A stretch of DNA of 23,009 bases. It comes from a virus. The notes below the pieces were generated by a model. That model saw only the letters and a program-made list of their open reading frames with translations, was not told the DNA's origin and did no database searches. Positions 1 to 7,814 of this stretch are shown piece after piece. Each line of letters opens with the position of its first letter. Position 1 is the first letter of the stretch. Both the position numbers and the translations under genes were made by a program. The stretch lies in the IMG/VR virus record IMGVR_UViG_3300041402_001054, positions 1 through 23,009 of that record; one strand, written 5' to 3'.

Positions 1-3
1 AAC

Positions 4-201
4 ATGACTAAATGGTACGAAGGAGACAAATATCAAAAGCATTGCAGGTGGTGTGGTACGCCGTACAAGGCGCATAAGCCTGTTGGCAGGGATGGCTTCC
101 ATACGAACCGGTGTAAGATGGCCCACGCAAGAGCGTATAAAGCATACGTTACTAGAAAAAAGGATCCTTCCGGAGCTCCGGCAGCCGATATCGGAAAGTG
201 A
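4..201 (+). CDS. Small zinc-ribbon-like protein
   Basis: A 65-residue basic protein. It has a CxxC pair (C14, C17) and, after a GRDG turn, a second half-site with H33 and C37 followed by a basic helix containing RCKMAHARAYKAY. This resembles small phage or bacterial treble-clef zinc-ribbon proteins, whose usual second half is CSxxCRxAxYR; here His replaces the first Cys of the second pair. The likely role is nucleic-acid or protein binding, which is inference. Only three bases precede the ATG, so the ribosome binding site and true start cannot be judged and the gene could begin upstream of the window. Its last 17 codons take part in an imperfect duplication (147-297). It is read in the same direction as the unknown gene at 311 and rusA, so it may belong to their operon. 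Confidence 0.6.
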   Translation: MTKWYEGDKYQKHCRWCGTPYKAHKPVGRDGFHTNRCKMAHARAYKAYVTRKKDPSGAPAADIGK

Positions 202-297
202 GTAACAAGGAAAATAGGGATGAAAAGATCGTTACTAGAAAGAAGCTCGAGCTCCGGAGTCCAGCTGCCTGCAGAAATTTATGAGTAACAAATAAAA
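147..297 (+). repeat. Imperfect tandem duplication, 83-bp offset
   Basis: The sequence CGTTACTAGAAA at 147-158 recurs at 230-241, and (G/A)TGAGTAACAA at 198-208 recurs at 281-291; both pairs have an offset of exactly 83 bp. The middle of each unit is GC-rich and related but scrambled by small indels (GGAGCTCCGGCAGCC against GCTCCGGAGTCCAGCTGCC). Both copies can be read as peptide tails beginning VTRKK and ending at a TGA that overlaps a (G/A)TG. The first is the C-terminus of the zinc-ribbon gene. The second ends a 28-codon GTG-start frame (198-284) that lacks a convincing ribosome binding site. The most likely history is duplication of a gene end followed by decay. Confidence 0.6.
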
Positions 298-310
298 TAC
301 GGAGGAAAAC

Positions 311-682
311 ATGAACGCTTTAGAATGGTTAGGCACCTTTGCCGTAGAAAATTTTATCAAGTGTCAGGAATGGGAAGAAACTATCCCGGCACTAATGATA
401 GTTAGTGCATTGGAATTTGGAACCAGCAAATCTGCTAAGTCAAAAATTGAAAAATGGATGATGCAAGAAGGAACTGGAATAGATTTATCAAGAAGGTCAC
501 ACAAAAAACATTTTGATAAATGTTGGGAAAGATTAGAGAAAAATGGCGTTTTTAAAAAGGGAAAAGTATGTGCAGATTTTAGTAATGAACACGGAGAAAT
601 AGAATTGGCATTATTAATTGGCGTTGCCAGGTCTCATTTAAAAAGAGGGCCAAAACCCCTGCATCAACATGTTGTGGTGTAA
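311..682 (+). CDS. Hypothetical phage protein (123 aa)
   Basis: I do not recognise this family. The ATG at 311 is preceded by GGAGGAAAAC, a strong ribosome binding site at good spacing, so the gene and its start are credible. The product is soluble and mostly helical in appearance. It has a Trp/Glu-rich N-terminus, a lysine-rich middle (KSAKSKIEKWMMQ and RRSHKKHFDKCWERLEKNG, which looks like a helix-turn-helix-style run) and a C-terminal stretch containing GVARSHLKRGPKP. A DNA-binding or accessory replication role is possible but only guessed from charge and from its place upstream of rusA. It is not a membrane protein and has no signal peptide. Forty-five bases separate it from the annotated rusA start. 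Confidence 0.55.
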   Translation: MNALEWLGTFAVENFIKCQEWEETIPALMIVSALEFGTSKSAKSKIEKWMMQEGTGIDLSRRSHKKHFDKCWERLEKNGVFKKGKVCADFSNEHGEIELALLIGVARSHLKRGPKPLHQHVVV

Positions 683-721
683 CCGCCGTGATCTGCTTAG
701 CTCGGAGCTTATTCACCACAA
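672..721 (+). repeat. 8-bp inverted repeat in the rusA leader
   Basis: TTGTGGTG (672-679) and CACCACAA (714-721) are perfect inverted copies, 34 bases apart. They bracket the end of the 311-682 gene and the gap before rusA. No U-run follows, so this is not a standard terminator. It could form an RNA stem just upstream of the rusA ribosome binding site (GGAGG at 730-734) or be an operator half-site pair; chance is also possible. Confidence 0.3.
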
Positions 722-727
722 GATATA

Positions 728-1147
728 GTGGAGGACGAAATAGAAAACAAGATCTCATTAACCATCCCGGGTGAACCAAAAGGAAAGCAAAGGGCAAAGT
801 GGTCGCCAGTAGGAACCTATAGCCCCAAGGCTACGGTAAACTATGAAACTTATATCAAGCAGCTATTCGCAATCAAGTATCCCGCTTTTATCCCCATCGA
901 ATCTGCATTAACCGCTGAGCTCTGGGCAGGCTTAATAATACCCAAGTCCGCAAGCAAGAAGAAGATAGGAATGATGAAGCTGGGAATATTAAAACCGACT
1001 AGGCGGCCGGACGTTGATAATATTTTAAAGCTAGCCTTAGACGCCCTTGAGAAATTAGCTTATAAGAATGACAGTCAAATTTGTAGGGTTGTTATAGATA
1101 AGGATTATTCAGAAAGGCCTAGGCTAGAGATAACTATTTCTTGGTAA
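728..1147 (+). CDS. rusA: RusA-family Holliday junction resolvase
   Basis: This is a RusA-type endonuclease, which cuts four-way DNA junctions during phage recombination and replication or before packaging. The N-terminal strand ISLTIPGEPKGKQRAK and the block RRPDVDNILKLALDAL followed by KNDSQI are the family signature. D95 and D97 in PDVDN and D115 in NDSQ correspond to the metal-binding acidic residues of RusA. The length (139 residues) is normal for the family. The start is uncertain: the GTG at 728 has no upstream Shine-Dalgarno, but a perfect GGAGG lies inside it at 730-734, five bases before an in-frame ATA at 740 that would give a more typical RusA N-terminus. The gene ends 14 bp inside the convergent minus-strand gene at 1134-1289. 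Confidence 0.85.
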   Translation: MEDEIENKISLTIPGEPKGKQRAKWSPVGTYSPKATVNYETYIKQLFAIKYPAFIPIESALTAELWAGLIIPKSASKKKIGMMKLGILKPTRRPDVDNILKLALDALEKLAYKNDSQICRVVIDKDYSERPRLEITISW

Positions 1148-1289
1148 ACTTCTTTCCTGAGTCTGCGTGATATAGTGCTCTAAAATAAGATACGGCGTCT
1201 TCTTTTTTTTCATAACACTTCATTATTTTCTTTTTTAATTGATGCCAGACACACCACTTGCCTTCTCTCCTCACTAGATCATAGGGCAT
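1134..1289 (-). CDS. Small basic phage protein (51 aa)
   Basis: A 51-codon gene. Its ATG (1289-1287) overlaps the TAA stop (1291-1289) of the membrane-protein gene upstream as TAATG, and AAGGAG lies at ideal distance. The product starts MPYDLVRREGKWCVWHQLKK and continues with a central Cys and EKKEDAVSYFRALYHADSGKK. This resembles a widespread family of tiny phage proteins: a basic VxRxGKWCV strand, then a helix with a (K/R)xAxxxxRALY motif. Their function is unknown to me, but they commonly accompany late genes. It is the last gene of the minus-strand operon and overlaps the 3' end of rusA by 14 bp on the opposite strand. Confidence 0.7.
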   Translation of the reverse strand: MPYDLVRREGKWCVWHQLKKKIMKCYEKKEDAVSYFRALYHADSGKKFTKK

Positions 1290-1630
1290 TATCTCCTTCC
1301 TATATTAGTTGCTATCCTCTCTAAAACCTTAGTCTGGTCTTTTCCTTGGTCGTGAATATTATTGAGGATCGTAGTCTGCTCTACTGCTTTTTCACGTAGC
1401 ACCTTCATGTCTCCTTTCATCTCCGTCATTGATTCCCTGCTCATTGCTAGATCTGTTATACATGCCTGTGCTCTCGGATCATTGATGCACTTTTGCCTGT
1501 TTATGGTCCCTCCTAAAGTATTTTTCGGCTTCCTCAACTTGAGCACAAACCATAAAACAAGTGCCAGGACAAGAAGGGTGAAGCCTCCAAAGGCTCCTAT
1601 TTGTGTCCAGGGTATTTCGGGTACGTTCAT
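1289..1630 (-). CDS. Single-pass membrane protein, possible lysis accessory
   Basis: A 113-residue protein. It has one strong N-terminal transmembrane helix (about residues 11-31, GAFGGFTLLVLALVLWFVL) followed at once by a basic KLRKPK stop-transfer, which predicts an N-out, C-in orientation. The C-terminal part is a polar helical or coiled-coil region with two cysteines (KCINDPRAQACIT) and many Glu/Lys/Gln residues. The ATG overlaps the stop of the upstream spanin-like gene as ATGA, and the gene shares the operon with the endolysin. A role in lysis (antiholin, holin-like or pinholin partner) is reasonable from context, but no family motif proves it. XhlA-type proteins have the reverse order of coil and membrane segment. 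Confidence 0.6.
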   Translation of the reverse strand: MNVPEIPWTQIGAFGGFTLLVLALVLWFVLKLRKPKNTLGGTINRQKCINDPRAQACITDLAMSRESMTEMKGDMKVLREKAVEQTTILNNIHDQGKDQTKVLERIATNIGRR

Positions 1631-2298
1631 GTTATAGCTCCTGTTATATATCCAAGTCCAAAAAATGTGGCGCTGTATAAAATATTCTTGAAGTTAAGCT
1701 TTAATCCTACTCGTCTTATTGCCTTATCACCTTCATTGATTGTTTCTCCCGCAAGATTATCATAGGCTTCCTCTGCTGAAAGCTGTTTCTCCAGACCCTT
1801 TCTTATACTGTGTTCATTTGTGTATTTCCCATGCTGCTTAAAGGCTATGGATGCCCAGAAGTTTTTTTGCTTTATTATCTTATCTTTCTCTGCCCTCTCG
1901 TTCCAGAACCTCTCTCTCCATTCTTTGACGAGGAGATCCCTATTAGCAATAATAAGAACCGGGTCAGTAAGAGTCTCGCCTTCCTTTTTAATATCATAAA
2001 TAGCCTGGGCTTTTTCCCTGTCTCTCTTTTTACTCGCAAGTATTTCCTTATCTAATTTTTTAATCTTCTGCTTTAGTTCGCCTATCTCTTCGTCTTTCTT
2101 TTCGGTGTCCTTATCGCTTGCCTTGGTCTGTTCAACAAGAGCATCCTTGTTCTCTTTCAGGTCCTTCTGTGCTGCAGCAAGCTCTCCCTTGAGTTTCTGA
2201 TACTTCGCATCGGACCGGGGACAAGCTCTCTCAACAATAAAGATGGCCAGCACAAGAATGACGATACCAAAAATTACCGGTTTTATATAGTTCTTCAT
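1627..2298 (-). CDS. Membrane-anchored coiled-coil protein, spanin-like
   Basis: Start chosen at 2298, where the ATG overlaps the endolysin stop as ATGA and AGGAGA lies upstream; the longer frame from 2322 adds eight residues without a better site. The 223-residue product has an N-terminal transmembrane segment (about residues 5-22, VIFGIVILVLAIFIV) and a long Lys/Glu coiled coil (about 35-105). A Trp-rich helical region follows (KEWRERFWNERAEK), and the C-terminus is hydrophobic and glycine-containing (LYSATFFGLGYITGAIT). A membrane anchor plus periplasmic coiled coil placed directly after an endolysin is the layout of inner-membrane spanins (Rz type). I see no separate lipoprotein partner. 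The hydrophobic C-terminus is not typical of classical Rz, so it may be a one-protein spanin or an unrelated lysis protein. Confidence 0.55.
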   Translation of the reverse strand: MKNYIKPVIFGIVILVLAIFIVERACPRSDAKYQKLKGELAAAQKDLKENKDALVEQTKASDKDTEKKDEEIGELKQKIKKLDKEILASKKRDREKAQAIYDIKKEGETLTDPVLIIANRDLLVKEWRERFWNERAEKDKIIKQKNFWASIAFKQHGKYTNEHSIRKGLEKQLSAEEAYDNLAGETINEGDKAIRRVGLKLNFKNILYSATFFGLGYITGAIT

Positions 2299-2906
2299 GG
2301 TAGCTTTTCTCCTATGGCCCACTCATGGCCTCCCCCCTCGAGATAAGTTTCCGCAGCCTCGCAGAGGGACGTTGCTATTATTTTTTGGTTAGCAATGGCA
2401 GATAAAAACAAGGCCTCTTCGTTGTCAGATAGGAAGCCGAGCTCTACAAGGACGGCCGGCATCTTGGTGTGCTTGAGCACGTAATATTTTCCTGGCTTTA
2501 CGCCCCTATCTATGACCTCGAAGATCTTGCCAACATCTTTGATTAAGCTTTCTTGGACTATCCCCGCAAACTGTTCTCCCTTCTTTGAACCCGGGTAATG
2601 ATAAGTCTCTATCTCAACTCCAGGCTTTCCTTTCATCGGCCGAGCATTGTTATGGATGCTAAGAAAAGCGTGTGCCTTCCAGGACCAAGCTTTGCCACAT
2701 CGATCTCGTAGAGTAATGAAATCATCCTTGTGTCTTGTCATGTAAGTATCAAATAAATAATCTCCCGAAAAAGCGTAACCCCTCATAAGAAGTGCCACGG
2801 CCAGGTTTATGTACTTCTCCAGGATATTGAGCTCTTTGTTTACGGCTCCAGGATCCTTCCCACCATGACCAGGATCTATGCAGAGGCGATATGGGCTATT
2901 CCTCAT
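2295..2906 (-). CDS. N-acetylmuramoyl-L-alanine amidase endolysin (Amidase_3)
   Basis: A zinc amidase that cuts the bond between muramic acid and L-alanine in peptidoglycan; here it is the likely endolysin. Family signatures are clear: CIDPGHGGKDPGA with Zn ligand H14, E30 as second ligand, SIHNN with H85 as third, and the C-terminal VELGFLSDNEE with catalytic E155. The 203-residue length is that of a bare catalytic domain. There is no cell-wall-binding domain and no signal peptide, so release would need a holin. Start chosen at 2906, where the ATG overlaps the upstream stop as ATGA and AAAGGA precedes it; a frame from 2921 adds five residues. It heads the lysis block at the end of the late operon. 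Confidence 0.92.
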   Translation of the reverse strand: MRNSPYRLCIDPGHGGKDPGAVNKELNILEKYINLAVALLMRGYAFSGDYLFDTYMTRHKDDFITLRDRCGKAWSWKAHAFLSIHNNARPMKGKPGVEIETYHYPGSKKGEQFAGIVQESLIKDVGKIFEVIDRGVKPGKYYVLKHTKMPAVLVELGFLSDNEEALFLSAIANQKIIATSLCEAAETYLEGGGHEWAIGEKLP

Positions 2907-5900
2907 TGTTCCTTTTTCCATTTATTCGTCAATATTCTTAATCTTCTTATAAATCTATCCGACCATACTCCGGGAATCTTTCTCGCTAAGCGCTCTAGCC
3001 CCTTCCTTTCATCCTTTCCTGTCTCTAAATATTTTGTCCAGAATACGGTAGCCCTTGCTTCCGGGGAGAGTTCAGCCATGTTCAACCACCATGTCCTATC
3101 CGGAATGTCATAAATAACCCCATATCTCTTGAACCAACTAACGAGCCTTTTTCTATCTTCAGCCGGTTGCTTTCTTATGAAAGCTTTGATCTTGCTAAGA
3201 ACATCTCTATCTTTTATTTTTTCATCTTTGAGTTTCCTATAATATGTGTTAGCCATTTCGCTGAGTTCTCTTTTTTGCTTATGTTTCCTTGTTGAGTCCT
3301 CCATGGCGACCTTTTCCACTTTCTTTATTTCTTCAACTGAATACGGCGGAGTAACGCCAAACACTCTTCTTACGAGAGGAAGCCTTGACACAATTTCGGT
3401 CGTTGTTTTTCTTTTGTCTTTTTCAGGCAAATCTTTCATGGCAAGAGTAAGGCCACCATTGACAAGGCTTGTGTAGACATTCCCCCTGGTAAAAACCTGG
3501 CTCAAGAAATATTCAAGCCTCTCTGGAGACCAGCCTGTTGCTGCCCCTATTTTTACCAATGCTGGATGCGTGTATATCGTGTATTCCTCCCTTGGCGTAA
3601 TTTTGCCTCCTCTCCATATATCTTTCCTTGTCCAAAAATCTTTGTTGGCCACATATCCCATCAGGCCATCTATCGAAGGTGGCAGAAGTTGATCCGGTAC
3701 TATAGGAATAAAATCTTGGACAGATTGGACAATTTGATCTGCATTAACCTCCTTGCCCAAAGCTTTCCTCATCAGGTTCTCAACAATAGTGCAGGCAATT
3801 CTTTGTCCTTGATCTTTCGCTATCTTAAAGTATAGATACCGTCTATTCCCATTTTTATCCGTAAATCTAAATGGTGTGCTGAGGATCCAGTTATTAACCT
3901 TTTCTCTATCGGTGACGTGATCCATACATTCTTCGTTGACGAGATTATTTGCTAAATATAAGCCACTTGCTAACACCGCTAACTGAGCAAATTTCCATAA
4001 TGTATCAACTGGCCTGTCTGCCAGGGCCCTAAAGATTCCTCTTGTCCCCTGCACTCCTGCATTGAGATAAGGGATCCCTGCATCCAGAGCTTTCGTAACA
4101 TTACCACCCTGACTAAAATCAATATAATTCCTTGCTGTCCAGGTGGCTTCATGTGGAGATCTTCCTTGCCTTAGAGCTCTCTCCCTGAGTGCTATTCTTG
4201 TCCAGATCTCCGATGTTTCACCAAGGTAGCCTAACGTTTGTTGCAAGGCCTTGAGCTTTCTATTGGCTGTCTTAAATGGTCTTCCCTGGTGAGTCAAGAA
4301 CGTCATTCCCCCACCTTCATCTAGGTAGTCAATCCATCTTCCCTTCCTCGAGAAAGCATCTTTCGCTGTTACCATAAAATCTCTTGCGATCTGAAAGGTA
4401 AACTTAGGAACAAAGCTTGAATATTCAGATGTTGTAATCCAGACATGGGCAATATCTCTTGGGAAGTTAGTCAATGCAAAGCCAGGGTTTAATCCTGTGG
4501 CCATCGGTTTCAAAAACCTACTTCCTGAGAGCCATCCAATCCAGAGAGCAAGCTGTTGGTTTATCAGCGGGTCTCTAGTCAACCACTCTCTTGCATGTTC
4601 ATCACGCATTATAATTTCTTTTGGTTTTCCCTCAACCATAGCTTTTATTTTTGTATGCCCGGCTGGTGCTTCCTGATAGATAGGCTTCCCTTCTTTTGTT
4701 GTTTTATATACTTTAGCCAGCTTAAATATCCCATTATCAGGGACCTCCTTGGCTAGGCTAAGTGCTGTCTTATTAGCCCTGTTTCTAAATATCCTTGCTT
4801 GCGTCCTTGATACAACATTTTGAAGGAGTAGCCTTGAGTTATTTTCCATAACCTGATAACTTCCTTCATCAAGGGCCTTTATTCCGCTATCAGGGACCGT
4901 TATTATCCTTCCCATTGAATCATAACCTTTTGCTGGGGGATCAAGATACTGAATGAACATTCTTGGTGAATAATCGCCTTTGCTTTTTAAGTTTTCATGA
5001 GACTCGGCATCGATCAAGCCTTCAGATTTTAAATCATCTAAAACTTTTTCCATCTCATTGAAATAAAGGTCTGCCCTCTCCTGTATTTCTTTTGGAATCG
5101 TCTTCATGTATTCTGTGTGTTCTTTTTCGCTCAGACCATGAGGATGCCTTACTTCTGGCTTATACTTAGAGATAGCAATTGTCCTCCTTGATTGGATAGC
5201 CGCATTTAGTAACTCTTCATCTGCCTTAGAAAGTTTTGAGTATATCTTTTTAGAAGCTTCTTCAAATAATCTCTCTGCTTTTGCGTTGGCCCCGGCAATT
5301 AGATCGTGCTGAATTGCAGCCTCCTTGCCTAAAGGACCCAGGTCTTTAATTAATTCCTTCTTTACGTTTCCGCTCGTATCAACAAAAGCTCTTTTAGCAC
5401 CTTTAAATGCTTTTTTAAAGCTAGGTTTTTTTCTCTCTTTTAACTGTCTGCTTGTTTCCAGGTACATCCACTCGACCTTGCCTGTGTCAGTCTTTTGCAG
5501 CTCGCCTTTGAGCTCTTCCAGCTTCACTCTCTTTATTGTTTTAGCCCTTTCTCTAATCCTTGATATTGCCTCCTTGATTTCTTTCGTAAACGGATAGCCA
5601 GAGTAAAGCTCCCATTCTTCTTTGGGGACTTCCTTCACATCTCTTATGACTTCCTTCATGTATTTTTCTGTTTCTTGGGGACTCAAAGCCTGCCCCCATT
5701 TTCCTTGATAAGTTGCGCCAACCTTTAGTTTACCTTCTATCCCTACCTGTTTTGCATATTTCTTAACTTCAGCAATCCTATCAACTGGCAATTCACCAAG
5801 CTCCTCGACATCTCCCGCAGGAGTTTCTACTGATACTTTGACCAGGCTCATTCTTTCCGGGACTTTTTCTATCTCGGGCTCGGGCAAAGGCTTGGGTTCT

Positions 5901-7813
5901 GCCCTTTCTTTTTCTTCGTACATTCCTTTTTCTTTTAACGCCTCTTTCTGCTCTGCAGTTAATTCCTTCCCCTCTCTCAATGCCTTCTCTATAGCCTTTA
6001 TCCCAGGAGCTTTCCTATACATCTCTGGCGTCTTTCTTTCTGCAACCTTCGCCTCTTCTGCGACAGTAATTTTCTCTACTGCCATTGGTGCCTTAGGCTT
6101 TTCTTTTTCCTTAAACTCCTCAAACTCTGCCTGTACCCTTTCCTTCTCTGCTACTTCTCTACTAACTGGGACCCTCTTCCTTGCAACAAGCATATCGTAA
6201 AGGTCAACATCTCCCTCCATCCTTGGATATTTATGCCCTAATACTTGTGCTGCCAAGTCCATTTCTTTAGCAGCAGGATCTCCTTTCCCTCCTATCATTC
6301 TCAAAGGAAGGATCTTCATTAATTCCGCTCGAGAATAGTCCGGGTTAGGTTTTATCTTCCCTACTAGATCGTGGATATCCTGGAGAAGTTCATCCTTATA
6401 CGTAATGGGCTTAGCTTCTTTCGCTACTTCTGGAGCAGCAGGCTTCCCTACGACTTCTTTTCCTTTTGACTCGAAATATTCTGCTATATCTCTTGGCGTT
6501 GCGATCTCCTCCTTGCCCTTCACATACTTAATTATATCTTTCCAGAGAACTCTAGGATGCTGTTCAAAGGTGGCCCAGATGCTCTCTAGCATCTCTTTTT
6601 TTTCGTCAAGGACCGGCGCTGGCTTTACTGCAGGTGGCTTTACCCAGGTTACATCAATGGATCCATCAGCCTTGGGACTTATGTTTACTTTCGTTTCTGG
6701 CTCAACAGGTTTAGGCTCTACCTCTCTATACATAGCAAGGATCCTTTCTTTCTCTGGGGTTTTGGGATCAAAGATTAACCCCCTCTCTGTTGCTATCCTC
6801 GTTGCCGGGGCCATTAACCTTGGTGCAACCTTAGGGGCTATTTCCGGGGGTTTAATTGCAGTTTCCGGAGCTCCTACCACCTCACTTATTCCTCTCATCA
6901 ATGGAGATCTCATTGTCTTCGTGCTTTTCATCATGGTTTGTATTTCTTTCTCTAGGGACCTAAACTTGCTTATATCTCCTGCTGAATCTGCTACAGCCTT
7001 GCGCCATACGCTAACAAGGTCCTTTGGATATCCAATCTTCTCTGCGTAATTAAGCGCTCTTTCCATATTGTATTTAAAAGCCTCAAATTTTATCTTCTTG
7101 GCAGCTATGGCAGCTAAGACCATATCAGTCGCACCTTCTCCTATAGATGCTCCTACCCTAAGCCATTCAGGCGCATCTTCCGGAATAAGCTCTGATAGCT
7201 GCCTGTGCGCAAGGGGATCATACTTTGAGCCCTCTACAACAGAGAGCGTTACGTTTTTAAGCTGGGTCAATGCTTCAAATATACCAATAATTGCGGGCGC
7301 ACCTGCAAAGGCAGTAAGCCAAAGTGGTAGCCTGTGAGCTATTTTATCTGCATAGTAATTTACTTTTGGATCCTTGAAGATTCCGGCTGCCTCTTTCTTT
7401 ATTTCGGGAGGATACAACCAAAGATACTTCTGAAGCTTTTCTCCAGTTTCATATCCTCTCTCTTCTTCTGGAGTCAACGCTGATATCGTGGGCATTTCAG
7501 GGGCCATCTCTGGCCTGCGCTTGGCTAGTTCTGCCTCTCTCGCATCCTTAGCAAGCCTCTGCTCAACTCCTTTATCTAGCATCATTTTTGCTTGAGTATA
7601 TTTGGGACCCCCCATCACTTCTAACCCAGGCAATACCTTTGCACCTAAGGATTTGATTCTATCGAAGATTGAAGGCTTGGCTTCTGGCTCAACCAATTCT
7701 GGTTCTAGTATTTCAGGCTTCTCTTTAGATGCCTTGAATATTGAGGAATAGACATCTTCCTCTTCCTCCTCCTTGGAATCCTTGAATATCAAATCGTAGA
7801 TTTCTTGTGGCAT
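2903..7813 (-). CDS. Giant LPD38-like polyvalent/ejection protein (1636 aa)
   Basis: The largest gene of the window. The N-terminus (1-60) is very acidic, with two related units (IYDLIFKDSKE and VYSSIFKASKE). A hydrophobic helix lies near 168-190. Residues about 370-780 are Pro/Lys/Glu-rich and low in complexity. From about 900 on there is a well-ordered helical region. It includes SKGDYSPRMF, NPGFALTNFPRDIAHVW (about 1108-1124), DEGGGMTFLT, ARNYIDFSQGG and a hydrophobic segment near 1270-1290, which together match my memory of large polyvalent protein-associated domain 38 (LPD38). Such giants are carried in phage heads and injected, comparable in place to T7 gp16. The gene lies after three smaller putative ejection genes and before the endolysin. 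No enzyme motif (lysozyme, ART, protease) is visible, so its action in the host is unknown. Confidence 0.7.
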   Translation of the reverse strand: MPQEIYDLIFKDSKEEEEEDVYSSIFKASKEKPEILEPELVEPEAKPSIFDRIKSLGAKVLPGLEVMGGPKYTQAKMMLDKGVEQRLAKDAREAELAKRRPEMAPEMPTISALTPEEERGYETGEKLQKYLWLYPPEIKKEAAGIFKDPKVNYYADKIAHRLPLWLTAFAGAPAIIGIFEALTQLKNVTLSVVEGSKYDPLAHRQLSELIPEDAPEWLRVGASIGEGATDMVLAAIAAKKIKFEAFKYNMERALNYAEKIGYPKDLVSVWRKAVADSAGDISKFRSLEKEIQTMMKSTKTMRSPLMRGISEVVGAPETAIKPPEIAPKVAPRLMAPATRIATERGLIFDPKTPEKERILAMYREVEPKPVEPETKVNISPKADGSIDVTWVKPPAVKPAPVLDEKKEMLESIWATFEQHPRVLWKDIIKYVKGKEEIATPRDIAEYFESKGKEVVGKPAAPEVAKEAKPITYKDELLQDIHDLVGKIKPNPDYSRAELMKILPLRMIGGKGDPAAKEMDLAAQVLGHKYPRMEGDVDLYDMLVARKRVPVSREVAEKERVQAEFEEFKEKEKPKAPMAVEKITVAEEAKVAERKTPEMYRKAPGIKAIEKALREGKELTAEQKEALKEKGMYEEKERAEPKPLPEPEIEKVPERMSLVKVSVETPAGDVEELGELPVDRIAEVKKYAKQVGIEGKLKVGATYQGKWGQALSPQETEKYMKEVIRDVKEVPKEEWELYSGYPFTKEIKEAISRIRERAKTIKRVKLEELKGELQKTDTGKVEWMYLETSRQLKERKKPSFKKAFKGAKRAFVDTSGNVKKELIKDLGPLGKEAAIQHDLIAGANAKAERLFEEASKKIYSKLSKADEELLNAAIQSRRTIAISKYKPEVRHPHGLSEKEHTEYMKTIPKEIQERADLYFNEMEKVLDDLKSEGLIDAESHENLKSKGDYSPRMFIQYLDPPAKGYDSMGRIITVPDSGIKALDEGSYQVMENNSRLLLQNVVSRTQARIFRNRANKTALSLAKEVPDNGIFKLAKVYKTTKEGKPIYQEAPAGHTKIKAMVEGKPKEIIMRDEHAREWLTRDPLINQQLALWIGWLSGSRFLKPMATGLNPGFALTNFPRDIAHVWITTSEYSSFVPKFTFQIARDFMVTAKDAFSRKGRWIDYLDEGGGMTFLTHQGRPFKTANRKLKALQQTLGYLGETSEIWTRIALRERALRQGRSPHEATWTARNYIDFSQGGNVTKALDAGIPYLNAGVQGTRGIFRALADRPVDTLWKFAQLAVLASGLYLANNLVNEECMDHVTDREKVNNWILSTPFRFTDKNGNRRYLYFKIAKDQGQRIACTIVENLMRKALGKEVNADQIVQSVQDFIPIVPDQLLPPSIDGLMGYVANKDFWTRKDIWRGGKITPREEYTIYTHPALVKIGAATGWSPERLEYFLSQVFTRGNVYTSLVNGGLTLAMKDLPEKDKRKTTTEIVSRLPLVRRVFGVTPPYSVEEIKKVEKVAMEDSTRKHKQKRELSEMANTYYRKLKDEKIKDRDVLSKIKAFIRKQPAEDRKRLVSWFKRYGVIYDIPDRTWWLNMAELSPEARATVFWTKYLETGKDERKGLERLARKIPGVWSDRFIRRLRILTNKWKKEQ

Positions 7814-7814
7814 T

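Noticed and set aside
198-284. 28-codon GTG-start gene after the zinc-ribbon gene
   Set aside because: No good ribosome site and the sequence is explained by the local duplication; kept only within the repeat entry.
1186-1210. Possible plus-strand terminator after rusA (AGATACGGCGTCT then a T-rich run)
   Set aside because: The stem has only two to three contiguous pairs with a mismatch, and the T-run is equally explained as Lys/Glu codons of the 51-residue minus-strand gene.
2299-2322. Upstream start for the spanin-like gene at 2322
   Set aside because: The ATG at 2298 has the ATGA overlap and AGGAGA site; the longer form begins upstream of that ribosome site.
2295-2906. Signal-peptide or SAR endolysin
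   Set aside because: The catalytic DPGHGG motif begins at residue 11, leaving no room for a signal or anchor sequence.
6405-7049. 214-codon plus-strand open frame opposite the giant gene
   Set aside because: Ser/Gly/Ala/Leu-rich reverse-strand shadow of a Lys/Glu/Pro-rich gene, with no ribosome binding site; similar shadows (5838-6200, 8056-8574, 8900-9205, 14921-15241) were rejected for the same reason.
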